From the NCBI GenBank assembly GCA_948567375.1, contig OX419760.1, positions 2,790,001-2,854,000 on the forward strand: 64,000 nucleotides of DNA, in the 5' to 3' direction. The position numbers and the translations under genes were made by a program. Below the pieces are notes generated by a model, which worked only from the letters and a program-made list of their open reading frames with translations, did not search any database and was not told the DNA's origin. The stretch is from Lunularia cruciata. Taxonomy: Eukaryota; Streptophyta; Marchantiopsida; Lunulariales; Lunulariaceae. Every line of letters begins with the position of its first letter. The first letter of the stretch is position 1. Of this stretch, positions 1 to 11,400 are shown piece after piece.

Positions 1-480
1 AAAATGTTATCTTGGACTTATCCTCTTCCTTGATTGGAAAATGATGATACCCTACTCAAGAATCCAAAGTATTGAAGACCTTTGCATGCCCAATCATAGC
101 AAAGATCTCCTGTGGTGTAGGCATGGCATACCAATTAGCCCTAGTCTATCACTTGATAGGATGGTAATCTCCACACATTTGCCTATTTATGTAAATGCCA
201 TGCATATCCTTCTTGGTTGGCATCACTATAGCTAAAGTATACTCTCTATGTGAAATCTCTACTAATCAATCTCAAAAAGGTCTCTACTTTGGCTCTAAAT
301 CAATGTTCTCTCTATGTGACTATATTTATAGGGATATCAAAAAACTGGTGTATAAATAATAGATCCTTTCAAAGTACCCAAATCCTTCATATTGAAGGAA
401 AAACAACTTGTGTAGCTTCTCAAGAACCTCCAAACTCTTTGTCTTTCCCCTCTTGTAAGCTTGGATCTAAACTGTAGCTC
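1..480 (-). pseudogene. Start of reverse transcriptase, methyltransferase-bearing element
   Basis: The minus strand first reads a linker typical of the protease-to-RT region of gypsy elements (VWRFLRSYTSCFSFNMKDLG), then PYKYSHIERTLI and, near 130-1, MPTPQEIFAMIGHAKVF followed by NTLDS*VGYHHFPIKEEDKS. This is the gypsy RT start: 'PYRYS..ER', 'MP.PEEIF', 'FSTLDL.SGYHQ..I.EED', the last containing the first catalytic Asp. Stops and small frame changes are present. The window ends inside the domain. Confidence 0.8.
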
Positions 481-869
481 CCAAGTATCCTTTGTAATTG
501 ATGTAAGAGTGGAAGATGTATTGATTGGTTGCTACACTAGGCCCTTGGAAACAATAATGTCATGCATCCAACCACTAGAGTTCCCAACCTTAGTATGGAA
601 AACTCCCTCTACTCTGGTTGTAAGCTCAATATGGGTCCTAGCTGCATCCCAAATAGACCAAGAGTGTAACCTAAGTAGACCAAGCTTACTTGGATGGACC
701 CCAAATAGACCACTCTCACCAATAGCCATTGGTTGTGTCCTAAGAATACCTTGCTCACTTGGTACATTGCTCCCAATATGTGCTTGAATCATCTTGATAG
801 GCACTGAGCTCACAAGTGTTCAAGTGGTGATGCCTATCAAGTGCATCCTATGTTGCTATGCCAAGTTAA

Positions 870-1854
870 GATTGACAATCCAGGTCAAATAGTTCAGGTC
901 CATAGCTTGACCTAATACCTAGATGCCTCTAACATTACTATAACAACAATAATACTAATACCCACCAATCACCCAGTCCCTCTCATTGATATTGAGCTCC
1001 ACCAACTAGAGTAACTATGAGTCCCAAACAAGTCCGAGACCTCCCTCTCAAAAAGCATGGGAGCATAGGAAACTCATAAGTATGGGTAAATCAGCTTTGG
1101 GTTATCTAACAAGGTTCACCACTACCATAGATGACCTATCAACCACTACCACCATCTAAGACTAGCACCCAACATCCAAAATGTCATCAATAGTAAGGTG
1201 GTCTAGTCATTGAATCCCATCATAAGCACATTATAGAACCTCTCTAGGTAAGAGGTTTGTCCACCAAAGACAAAGATGATGAGCCCATGATCCCACTCTG
1301 GCTACATCCAACAACATGGCAGGTCTCATCCAAGAATAGATCTAATGTATACTTGCTACCACTTGGGTGCAAAAATCAACTATCAAAGGGACATTATCCA
1401 AAATGTAAGCCAAAGAAACAGATTGATGAACCAAGAGATGTCATAGTGTATGTAACATCTCCCAAGACACACCAGAATTGGGATCCTAGAGACTCTGACC
1501 TTGGCCAACATGGGTACATCTCTAACATGACATCCAAAAATCACCAAAGGAATGGGATCATGTCTCCAAATCCTACATTCCCAACAAGGAAATGTCTACT
1601 AGTAGGTTCTTCTAATAACCCTTCATTAATGACATTGGTAATAACTTAAGATACCAATAGGCCAAATATACCATATGATGTAGAGAAACTTTCCTAGCAA
1701 TCTCATCTCTCTCCACATACAAGTACCTTTGTACTTGTATACCCACTTGTAATACCATAGCTAATCTAGTGCTAATCCCACTAAACAATTCCAATAAACA
1801 TACCCCTTCTACTGGATATTGCCAAGCAATGAGTGTGGTATTTAAAGGTGACAA
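870..1854 (-). pseudogene. C5-cytosine DNA methyltransferase domain inside a gypsy retrotransposon, broken by stops
   Basis: The family moves a methyl group from S-adenosylmethionine to C5 of cytosine in DNA. Signatures occur in canonical order. Motif I (SAM binding) is LELFSGISTRL at 1797-1765, followed by RYLYVERDEIARK (motif II/III region). The motif IV remnant at 1530-1510 keeps the Cys codon of the Pro-Cys pair, but Pro reads as Ser and the following Gln as a stop. Then come DPNSG, motif VI YILDNVPL (Glu-Asn-Val became Asp-Asn-Val), a motif VIII-like GSWAHHLCLWWTNL, and a C-terminal VLGQAMDLNYLTWIV in the motif X position. All lie in one frame from 1854 to about 870, interrupted by roughly 16 stops and no frameshift. 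Protease lies upstream and RT downstream on the same strand, so the domain sat inside pol. The copy cannot make enzyme. Confidence 0.82.
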
Positions 1855-2129
1855 GGTAATAGACTTTAGAGTCTCATCCTCACATTGGTCTCTTGGTGGT
1901 ACAAAGGCTCCACTCCAAGCCTATTGCACCAACTGATCTACATGTTGCTACAATGCTTCCTCAGAACTTCACCATGGAACATCCAAGGTGGATAGAACAA
2001 TCTCACTTGTACTCAAAATTTAAGTGATCTCCTCTAGTACTAGAGTATCCTTTGCATGGGAATTCCCTTCCAATAAGTCACCAAGCCAAGTAATGGAACC
2101 ATTGAAAGCTTAAATTGATGCCATGGTCC

Positions 2130-2600
2130 TTTATTGTAGTGAGCACTACTAAAGCATATTGGTAGATAATATACCCATCCCTCACTTGACTACAAACCTA
2201 GCCTATAAGAGTTTGTCTCTTCCCAATAGTAAATATTGAAACCCATGGAGTATAACACTACTCCACCAACTAGTATATCATATGACTCTACTACTATTGC
2301 AATGGCCTAAGCTCTCACCCTAGAGCTACCAATCAAATGGCCATGCTAAAGTTAGACAATGAGCTCTCCATATATGATGTATTGTATAGAACTATCTCCT
2401 AAAGATATCTAGATTTGAAATGGATACCTCTCTACATTGGTCTTCTATAGCTCCAAACCAACACCTATAGCCTTCCCAAAATTTAAGGGTTGTACACCAA
2501 AATCTAATAAGACCCAAAGTTTTGTATAGAATTTCCTTGAAGGTCACACCAAATGGAAAATCCCTCTCTGGTTATCCAATAGGACAACTCTAGGTATGAA
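2130..2600 (-). pseudogene. Aspartic-protease-like region of the methyltransferase-bearing element
   Basis: Around 2519-2450 the minus strand reads VLLDFGVQPLNFGKAIGVGL, which has the shape of a retropepsin active-site loop (hydrophobic-hydrophobic-D-[ST]-G-A) with Phe in place of the usual Ser/Thr. About 60 codons further on it reads YDILVGGVVLYSMGFNIYYW, resembling the conserved 'YDVLxG...LxxxG' end of gypsy proteases. In-frame stops are present. The frame differs from that of the methyltransferase downstream, so at least one indel lies between them. The role would have been polyprotein processing. Confidence 0.6.
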
Positions 2601-3413
2601 TTGAGCTTGCTCAAAGGCAAGTCTAGTTGGTAACTCCTCCAATCTAGCTACTACTGCTTGCCATAAATCACTAGTCATTGAGTAGATCCATGCTCCTCAA
2701 CCAAGTCAGCTCCACTATTACCCATCAGTGCTTTAGAAGCAAGAACCCCATCATCCATACTCTCAAAAATTCTAGTAGCCAACCGAAACACTAGAGTTTG
2801 AGTCAACTTCCAATGTAAACATGTCATTGGTTGAGAACAAAGGGAAGAGCATAATCAATTGAGCTATTCCTAACATTAGGTTAGACTCAATTTGTGTAGT
2901 AGTAGGTGGTTGAATAACATGTAGTCTATCATGCTTTCTATCATAACCTACTACACTTGCACTAGGACATCTAGGAGCTATGGATGTCATTTGTAGTGCC
3001 TCAAAGAGTATGAAAGACTAGGGGAATCTTACTAGTCTACCAACCTCTTCTCTGTATATGTCCAACTTCATTAATGCTCCTCTAGGCTCTAGAGCATGTA
3101 TTGCACTTCTAGTCATTGCGGTAGATGCATCTACTTGTATTGCTTTGCAAATAAAGTCCAAGACATCTATATCACTTACATAAGAGATTGAAGCCTCAAC
3201 ACCCAAATCTTATCTCCTATGAGCTCTAGCTATGCTAGCCAATCTCTGCTCCAACTACTCAATCTGAGTAGCCATGGTTGTATCAAAAGCAAGGGCAGGT
3301 ATTGCACTTCTACCAAGTGTGGATCCTCTTCTGCCTTGTCCTCCATGACCTGGAGCTCCTCTACCACTTGCCATAGCAGCCCTACCACTCCGTAACTTTG
3401 AGTGAAGGTCAAA

Positions 3414-3455
3414 GCATTGGTCACTAGTGTGACCAAATCTATGGCAATTATCACA
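3414..3455 (-). other. CCHC zinc knuckle of Gag
   Basis: The minus strand encodes CDNCHRFGHTSDQC, a perfect C-x2-C-x4-H-x4-C retroviral zinc knuckle used to bind genomic RNA. It is followed by a basic, Gly/Arg-rich stretch (SGRGAPGHGGQGRRG), also common after nucleocapsid knuckles. It stays in one frame down to a stop near 3250. It anchors the Gag assignment of the surrounding decayed sequence. Confidence 0.85.
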
Positions 3456-3849
3456 TTATCTTTATGTTTGTTATGATACACCAGAGGTATCATAAGGCAC
3501 TCAGAGGCACTCTCTCTTGTGGTGGGATCCACCACAAGTCCAAAAGCAACACCACTTCTCATTGGCTACTATTGCCTTAAAAATGAAGGTAAAGGTCTAG
3601 CTTCACTAGGCCTTCTATTAGTTCCATAGGACCTGGGTTGACCACTTTGTCCTCAAAAGCCAACATGGCATGGTGCACACTATTGCATTCTAGAAGAATT
3701 AATAACTAAAGATGAGGTCTCCCTACCAAATAACCACTCTTCCTCAATGTGCTCAGCCAAAATAAAAATGCTACCAAAGTAGGTGAAGTAGCTTGTAATA
3801 ACATAACATCATGTTCTTTATGTTGCAACCCATTGTCCAAGATCCTATA

Positions 3850-4440
3850 CCTAAATTGGACTGCTTGGGGCCTCAATAACTCTTTGAGTGAAACTTATCA
3901 GCCATCTCATGCAAGTGTATGCCTCACATAGGCTCTCTTTGACCTTATGTTGGAATTCTTGCAAGCTCTTCAGCTTGTCAATCATTACTCCTTGGTAGTT
4001 TTGCCTCAAGCATTGGAGAAACTCCACCATGGTGTTAAATTCCAATTATGCAATACCTCTATAGTGGTACTCCAACTAGTAGTAGCACCATCTCCAACTA
4101 GTGCACCTCTATTAGATCCACCAATGCTACTAGAGCTAGAACTTGTCAATCTACTCCCAGCACCCAAGCTTGAAGTGATAGAGATGTAGTTTAGAGACCA
4201 ATATTGTCTCCATAACGCAATCTGCTCTAAGTGAGCTCTCTTGAACTCATGATAGTAATCCATTGGTGGACCTCCAAGTGCTAAAACAACCACTTCCATG
4301 CCATGAAAGGTGTGAACAAAGTTGGGTTTTGCATCTATCATAGATCACATCAACTATCAAACTCTTGGATGAAATCATCCAACTCAATGGTACCCATTGT
4401 ACCAAAGTAGCACTTGGGGCTTTTGGAGGCCCCATAAATC
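3850..4440 (-). pseudogene. Gag-like capsid region of the methyltransferase-bearing element
   Basis: In shifting minus-strand frames this reads as a typical retrotransposon Gag. An N-terminal segment contains GTMGTIELDDFIQEFD. Near 4045-3860 follows a helical segment with VEFLQCLRQNYQGVMIDKLK and SLQEFQHKVKESLCEAYTCM. Such 'EFL..LRQ' and 'LQEF..KV..SL.EAY' patterns are seen in gypsy Gag proteins that coat the RNA. Several stops and at least one frame change interrupt it. The knuckle that follows and the downstream RT support the assignment. The exact start cannot be set. Confidence 0.6.
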
Positions 4441-5119
4441 TTGTCTATGTCCTACAAAAATGGTGCATACACACCAAGTGCATTCTCAACTAAATCAAAT
4501 CATGTATCAAATTCCAAATCAGAGTCAATCTACTCCCTCACTAGGACCTAAGATACAAGCTGATATTGAGCATCACTCCAAGTAAACCCATTGCATGTTA
4601 TGATGATATCTCCTCTAGAAACCCCAAAGAACTCCATTGTGATATTGTAACTCAAATTGTAACCAAAACTACCACAAGTACCCCACCAAGGATCACCACC
4701 AAGTGCTACTATCAATTGAACACCACTCACTAATGTAGCTCTAACTATGGCAACTACACTAGGGGAAAGAGCAATTTTTAACATGCCATTACAACACGCA
4801 CTCTCATGGTCTACAAGTCATCACTTTCTACCTCATTAAACAGAAGCACAAATAGTCTGACTGGTTATCACTCCAACCTCACTATTGAGAGCACACCAGA
4901 GCACCAACGCTTTAAAGTCATGGCACCTCACACAAACATGGTGCACAAATAAGAAGAAAAGAATGGAAGTGATCTAATCACAAGAAACCTAAACAAAATG
5001 TTCTTGTTCATAAATCAACATCAGATTGACTCTACCACTATTTAGCATTTGACATAATAAGAGTATCTATCTACTCCTAAGCTACCAAGATCACTAAGAT
5101 GGGATCAAATTGCCTCTCC

Positions 5120-5640
5120 TAATCAAAGCTACATATATATAGGTATTAGTTGACTAGGCACTAAGACAACAAGTGAAGGTAGACCTATTGGCTAGGGCAT
5201 CAGCAATAGGCTTTTTGGCCCTTTTAGGCCTTCATAGCCTCTCTAGCCCATAGCCATATGCCTTAAAGCCTCTAAATGCCAAAATTCAGCCAATGAAGCT
5301 TCACCCAACTTTTGCCAACTCAAGCACTAGCACTAGGGCAATTTGGGCAACCTCCAACTCTAGGCAACTCTAACCAATCTGATGCACCTCCTCTATAGTA
5401 TTTTGACTACCAAATCCTTTGCTAACTCTCAACTTGAGCCAAATTGGACTCTCCAAATCTGGCCAAGCTTCACTCCCAAGTTTGCCAACTTGAGCACTAG
5501 CATTAGGGCAATTTAGGCAACCTCCAAATTTGAGCAACTCCCACCAATCTGATGCACCTCCTTTATAGTTGGATGATCACTAAATCATTTGCTAACTCTC
5601 AACTTGAGCCAAATTAGAAGGATGAGGATCTCCAAATCCC
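5120..5640. repeat. Tandem duplication of about 170 bp in the probable LTR/leader of the 0-5 kb element
   Basis: Two direct copies start near 5298 and 5467. Both contain 'tttgccaact..agcactagca.tagggcaattt.ggcaacctcc', then the block 'aatctgatgcacctcct', then 'tttgctaactctcaacttgagccaaatt'. A TATA-like run lies at 5125-5145. No coding potential is visible. Its position just upstream (minus sense) of Gag suggests LTR or leader sequence, but I could not find the LTR borders. Confidence 0.55.
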
Positions 5641-6419
5641 TAACTTGAGGAGAGGGGTTCCTAAATCTATCTTTTATTTTTGCACTTTGAATTTAATTCA
5701 TACCAAATTGACGCTAATTTCACCTCTTGGGCTCAAATAAAACACCCATTATCTCAAATTGACTCATTCTTAGAAATTTGGCCAACACTTCTACACATCA
5801 TATGCCCCATTGCCAAATCTATATCAAATTGCACAAGGCTTTTGCACACTATCACTCTTAGGGAAATATAAGACCATGATCAAAATACTAACAATCAGCC
5901 AGACTTGGAGATACCACTAACATCCTTAGTTCCTACACTAGATTTCTCCTTGATTCTCATTTCTCTGATGTAATCAATTCATTTTCCACTCAAATCATAC
6001 TCAAATCAAATTGCTATTCTATCTTTCATGCAACACTATGCCAAAAATCATGAATTGGTTACAATCAAGCCAAACCTACTCTAGCTAAGAGGCTCTAGGT
6101 GTTTCTTATTGGCCTTTGTCTACCATAACCAAGAACTCAACAACAAAAAATTGAGCTCTCTTTGCACTTCAAAGGTACCTCTCTCTACTCGAATTAGGTC
6201 TCCAATCCTAATGGCACCACTTATGGCATATGTGATAGTGTGAAAGATAAAAGTGACAATGGGTCCCATCATGTGATCAATAGCCCTAACATAAAATTGG
6301 ACCACCAACAAATAGTCCATGAGTAACTACCAAAATACTATGACTACTAATACTATTACTCCAATGTCTAAGCAACCTAGCTTTGGCACTACAAATGTCA
6401 TGACACAAGTTTGAAGTAG
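5641..6419. other. No recognisable gene
   Basis: AT-rich sequence with only short chance frames. It shows no transposon domain, RNA gene or repeat that I can name. It separates the methyltransferase-bearing element from the plus-strand gypsy remnant. Confidence 0.5.
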
Positions 6420-7959
6420 ATTACTTGAGGCATAGATTAAGTGTTGAAGGTATCCAAGTGTTAACGGGGTTTATTGTCAATTTGTCAATGACTTCTCCAA
6501 GGTTGCTCAACCTCTAATGGTACTACTTGGCAAGGGGAAGAAGTAGATGTGGGGAACTATACAAGAATTGAAAGATGCATTACTATGTCACTAATCTTAA
6601 AATGGTATGACCCAATACTTCTAATCAAGTTGGTTACAAATTCATTAGAGGTTATGATAAGAGTAGTCATAGCTACAAGAAGAATGGAATGATGGATGAC
6701 ACTCAATTTCATATTTCTCTTGAAAGTTATTATAAATAACACAACTATAATACCATCAAATGAGAAAATTTAACCGTTGTTCTTGCAACCAAGCATTGGA
6801 AGCACTATCTTAGCGAGAAGACATTTTTAATGGTATTAGACCACAAACCTCTACTTTATCTTGAGATACAAAAATATCTATCTTATTGATAGATTTGATG
6901 GGTAGAGTGGAGATAGTAGTTTAACATGAAAATCACAAATGTGGAAGACAAACTGCAAATTGAAAATTGCAAATGCATTCATCCAAATACCTATGGTAAA
7001 CAATGTGGTGGTAGAGATCAAAATGAATCCAAAATTCTAGCCAAGAATTTTTATTGCTGCAAAGACTGACCCATAGATTGTAGAAGCTTAATCATCCAAA
7101 GTCATAAGAAATACCCAAGGACTCACCTTTCATAATGGCAAGTTATTGATCCTAAATGCCCTAGATCTATGAACCACCATCTTAGCAAAATGTCATGATT
7201 CTACCATTCAAGGTCATGTTAGAGTGGATAAGACTTTAGTTGTAGTGAAATGACATTACTATTTCCCCAAGATAAGCATCAATGTGATAGAGTAAATTTG
7301 AAGCTTCTCACTTTGTCAATAAAATAAAGCTTCTAATTAGGCTCTTCTATGACTCCTTCAACCCTTCACTACTCTTACACAACGTTGAGAATAGGTCAAC
7401 ATAGATCTGGTTTATGAATTGCCCAAGATTCACCTCAAGGTTTGACTCTATTGTAGTCTTTGTAGACCAACTCATCAAAATGATTCATGTGTGTCCTATG
7501 ACCAAAGACATGACCACTCTACAATTAGCTCAACTATACTTAGCTACAATCATTTCTCACCTTTGCATGGCCTATCTCAAGTGCTCATCATTGATCAAGG
7601 CACTCAATTTACTAGTTCTAGAGAACGCTCTTTGGCATCTTCAAAACCAAATTGGCCATGTCTATGGCATCCCATCCACAAATTGATGGACAAATAGAGC
7701 AAGCTAATCACACTTTTGAGGACATTCTCTAGGGCTTCACCTTAAAGAAGCAAGAAAAGTGGGATACCTTACTTCCATTGGTGAAATTTGCCTACAATAA
7801 TTCAATATATGCATCTATACAAGTCACACCATTCTTCCTTATGTATAGAGATCACCCTTTCATTCCTCCAAGCTTGGTAAAGATACACCTAATTGCTACA
7901 AAAGTTGATGTTATCAATACTTTTATTTCTAGAATCCAACATAATGTAGAGAACACCAA
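6420..7959 (+). pseudogene. Ty3/gypsy pol remnant (end of RT, RNase H, integrase)
   Basis: In shifting plus-strand frames the sequence reads NDFSKVAQPLMVLLGKGK (RT connection, near 6480-6540) and ATKHWKHYLSEKTFLMVLDH followed by KPL (RNase H, near 6790-6860). It then reads the integrase zinc-binding region and core with LIIDQGTQFTS (near 7585-7620) and FAYNNSIYASIQVTPFFLMY (near 7785-7845). Stops and frameshifts are frequent. It ends abruptly at 7959, where the LTR of a minus-strand chromovirus begins, so it served as the insertion target of that element. Confidence 0.75.
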
Positions 7960-8445
7960 TGTAAAAGACCAACAAGAGAAATAAGAGATTGGAAGATCAC
8001 ATTGGGACTCTTGAATGAGGGAAACTCTAAATGCCTAGCATGAACTTGGGCTTTGGTATTTATAAAGAACATTCAAGACTCTTGAAAAGCTTCCTAAAAG
8101 CCACTTTCTTAGAGTGCAAGCTAAGGTAATCAAGAAGCTTCTTGAGAAACTTCCTTCTAGAAGTTGTCTATTTGGTGTGCAAGCTAAGCTAGTTAGGAAG
8201 CTTCCCAAGAAGCTTCCTTCTAAAAGTCATCTATTTGACATGCAAGTTAAGCTAGCCGGGAAGCTTCCCAAGAGGCTCCATCCTAGAAATCACTCTTGGC
8301 ATATATATTACCCAATACATAGAAGGTACCAAATAGCTTTCTAGATATTTCTAGAATATTCTTATAATTTTTAGCTAATTTGGCATATTTGCTACTTTTT
8401 TAGTCTTGACTTATGTGTTTATGAACTAAACTTCATATTGTTACA
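7960..8445 (-). repeat. 3' LTR of the 7960-20424 chromovirus
   Basis: On the minus strand it starts TGTAACAATATGAAGTTTAG and ends GGTCTTTTACA, giving the usual TG...CA ends. It aligns by eye over its length with 19938-20424 and with the LTRs of two further chromoviruses in the window. Shared features include the 'tttggtatttata' TATA region and repeated 'aagctt' palindromes. Confidence 0.8.
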
Positions 8446-10283
8446 TGGTCCTCCATTGCTAGTTAGTGACATCTTTGTCACCACGGAAGCTTCAAACTCT
8501 TGGATGGCTATTTGTGCATTATGGAGATGAAAAAGAGGTTCTCAAGTGGTATCATGAAAGAGATACCTTTTCCAAAGGACTTTATACTTAGTATGTTGTT
8601 GGCGGCCATGTTGAATGTGATGACGTACAAGGATACAATCAACTTCATATTCCTCATGATTGGTTATAAGGACCAAAGGAAGAGGAGGTTGGACACAAGA
8701 GAAAAAGGAAGATGGATTAGATACAAAAGGTTTCAACTTGGAAACCTAAAAGATAGGGTAGATTTTCATAAGACAAGGCAAGGCAAGGCAAGTTGATAAG
8801 CAACAAGAGAAATGATTTGGGTGACATCAAATAGACCTATCCAATTAAAAACAACTCTAGAATCTTGGGTATCAAGTGGGACAAGTAGGTTACTAGAAGA
8901 AAGCATGATCTTATCACCTAGTTGAAAGGTGAGATCACAATGATGTTGGTCCATGTATTGTTTTTGATTATTTTGAGCAACAAAGAGATGAGATTTGTCT
9001 TATTGTAAGGATTGGGATATTGCGGTCAAGAAGGTGAAAGTATGAAGGACATGAGATGGAGGAAGAGCAAGAAAGGAATTTGGAACAAGTGGGTCTTGGC
9101 CAAAATTAAGGAATAAGAGAGAGAATCCAATGCTTACTTGCTTGGAGCTATTGTAAGTGAACTCAATAATTACAAGACATTCATCTTAATTGATATAGTG
9201 AACATTGATAAATGCACAAAGCATATCTTCCGAGGTGTAATTTGCATGTTTGGTTTGTCTATCAATTTGAGGATGATAGGTCATGGACAAAGTAAGCTTG
9301 GTGCCAAGTAGTTGGAAGAATGCTTGCCAACTTTTTTTGATGAATCAAGGATCACAATCAGAGATGAGTACACTAGACATCCCATTATGCTTGAAGACAT
9401 TGTTAAAGTAGATTTGGGCCAATGTTGGAGCATCCTCTATATCAAAGGTTGGTGCCAAATGGATTTATTTACTAAGCTTATCAACAAACACCACAATTTT
9501 TGTGTGACCTTGTTTTGCCTTGGATAAGGAGATGATGAAATCTAAGATCATGTATTCCCATCAAGCAGATGGGATGGGAAGTGGTTGAAGGAGTCCACTT
9601 GGTTTCTAGTTATTGGCATTGTTGCATTGGTAGCTCTCACAAGATTGAACAAAGTCTCAAACCTCTCGAGCCATGTTGGGCCACTACCAATGGTGTTGTA
9701 GGGTACCCAAGGTCTTGTCCACATCTATGTGATCAATGATTAGTAAGTCATGGGCTTCTGGAAGGTGCACAAGTTGTTGATCACCCTTGGCTAGAACATC
9801 AATTCGATTCTCAAGAAATAGAAGGCATTCCTAGAAGAGAAGGTGTTGTATTCCTTGTTGTGTATCGCAAGATGACCTTGTACTATTTGAAAGAAGGTCT
9901 TGTTGTAAAGCGGTCTTAAACTCAATTTGGACTTTTGAGTCAATTAACATTATTGTAATTGCCATCGTTATAAAATGAAGAGTCTTCAAATCAGGTTGTC
10001 ACAATAAGGCATCAAGGATGACATGGAACCTATCGGGTTTATATTCAAGTTTGATATCAAAACCATTTAGTTGTTGCTCCCATTGATGATGTAGACTCTT
10101 CATGTGCACCAAATATAATGTCTGCAACAAGAGTTTGTAATTAGTTCACATGACCACTTGTTTCTCCAATAGATAATGCCTCTATATCTTGGTGGCATAT
10201 ACCATTGCTAATTATTCTCAAACACAAGCAAAGTAATTTCTTTCTATGGTGTTTAGATGGTAAGACACAAAGGCAATGTCATG
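8446..10283 (-). pseudogene. RNase H, integrase and chromodomain part of chromovirus pol
   Basis: Minus-strand reading gives the RNase H end (10283 to about 9950), with remnants of TNYKLLLQTLYLVHMKS. The integrase zinc finger and core follow (about 9850-9250), then the C-terminal integrase domain (MDQHHCDLTFQLGDKIMLSS, near 8954-8890). At 8760-8500 comes a chromodomain-like segment (EEYEVDCILVRHHIQHGRQQ ... YKVLWKRY). Chromodomains steer integration to marked chromatin. Stops and frameshifts throughout make it inactive. The 10283 border is the junction with the coiled-coil insertion. Confidence 0.75.
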
Positions 10284-11400
10284 AATTCACACTCCTTAAT
10301 CACAACACCTTCAATTCTTTCCAAACAATCTTGATTGTGATGATTCAGGCTCTCCAAAAAATGGCACTTCATTGTAAAACAACTTTGCCTCAGAATTGTG
10401 TTCTAGCTTTCCACTGAAGGCACAACTTCCTTGATTTAAATTGCTTCATATCAACTTTGTACTGCACTCACAAATGCAAAATACTACCACCACTACAATT
10501 CCTCTCAAATTTGTCAACGAATTGCTTCGATTGCACTTCACTCAAGATCAAACACACAGAATGAAGATCAAAGCTGTGGAATCCAACATCCACAGACCCA
10601 CTGACTTGCACTTCAAATTTCTCCACACACTCACAATTACAAACATAAAGTTGTGAGACAACCCGGTAAATATCACTTTTGCGGTAATCGGGTAAGTAAA
10701 GTTCATTCCCACAGAGATACTATTCAGAAATGTCCAAATACAAAGTCAAAAGTCACAATTGCAGTTCTTCTTGGTTTCTTCTTTAATCTCTCAGGTAGAA
10801 ACTACACCCAGAAGAGAGTAACAAGCTCACAATCTTGACAACTTGTCACGAATACACACACACATAATCACAACATAGCAAATTTTGTCCAAACAACTCT
10901 TGATTGTGATGATTCAGATTCTCCCGAAGACGGCACTTCACTGCAAAGCATGATTTTGCCTCAGAATTTTGTTCCACCCCTCCACTGAAGGCACAACTTC
11001 CTTGATCAAAATTGCTTCACATCAACTTCGTGCTGCACTCACAAATGCAAAATACCACCAACACTACAATTCCTCTCAGATCTGTCAAGGCATTGCTCCG
11101 ATGCACTTCACTCAGGATCAAACACACAGAATGAAGATCAAGGCTACAGATTCCAACATCCACAGACACACTGACTTGCTCTTCAAAATTCTCCACACAC
11201 TCACAACTACAAACCCAAAATTGACAATCGGAATTAAGCCTAAGCGACAAGCACTGAGAACAACACTTTGCTTTATCTATCTTCAGAAATATGAATACTG
11301 AATAACATAGGACTGCGAATGCTCCCTTAAGTACTGAAGCAAACGGCAGACTTGCCTACCTAGGCACCGCTTCCTAACATCTTTTCCTACCTACAGATCC
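10284..11400 (-). repeat. LTR-like 3' region of the coiled-coil element, internally duplicated
   Basis: Two direct copies of about 340 bp lie at roughly 10300-10640 and 10870-11220. Both contain 'cactgaaggcacaacttccttgat' and 'gatcaaacacacagaatgaagatcaa'. The inverted counterpart lies at about 52150-52500, just after the third coiled-coil copy. The part at 11300-11230 (minus) matches the TATA-containing stretch near 52055-52130. The 10690-10650 part matches the end near 52690-52735 ('gattacc.caaaagtgata'). This is how a U3-R-U5 region would look, though I found no matching copy at the 5' side. Confidence 0.6.

Larger units (their letters stand above)
1..4900 (-). mobile_element. Decayed Ty3/gypsy-type retrotransposon carrying a cytosine-5 DNA methyltransferase domain (incomplete, runs off left edge)
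   Basis: Read on the minus strand, recognisable pieces occur in the order Gag (about 4440-3850), CCHC zinc knuckle (3455-3414), protease-like region (about 2600-2130), C5-cytosine methyltransferase domain (about 1854-870) and start of reverse transcriptase (about 480-1). RNase H and integrase would lie left of the window. Every domain contains stop codons and there are frame changes between Gag, protease and methyltransferase, so the copy is dead. A TATA-rich stretch near 5125-5145, read on the minus strand, may belong to its 5' LTR, but I could not define LTR borders or a convincing primer-binding site. Gag, protease and RT are ordinary retrotransposon parts. The methyltransferase between protease and RT is not part of standard plant gypsy elements. 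Confidence 0.8.

Noticed and set aside
532-813. 93-codon minus-strand frame in the first kilobase
   Set aside because: It belongs to the decayed linker between the methyltransferase and RT of the element and has no domain of its own.
7950-7960. Reading the LTR at 7960-8445 as a 5' LTR because 'attggtgtt' follows it
   Set aside because: The likeness to a primer site is only a few bases. The chromodomain end of a minus-strand element lies directly on the other side, and the flanking 5 bases match those beyond 20424.
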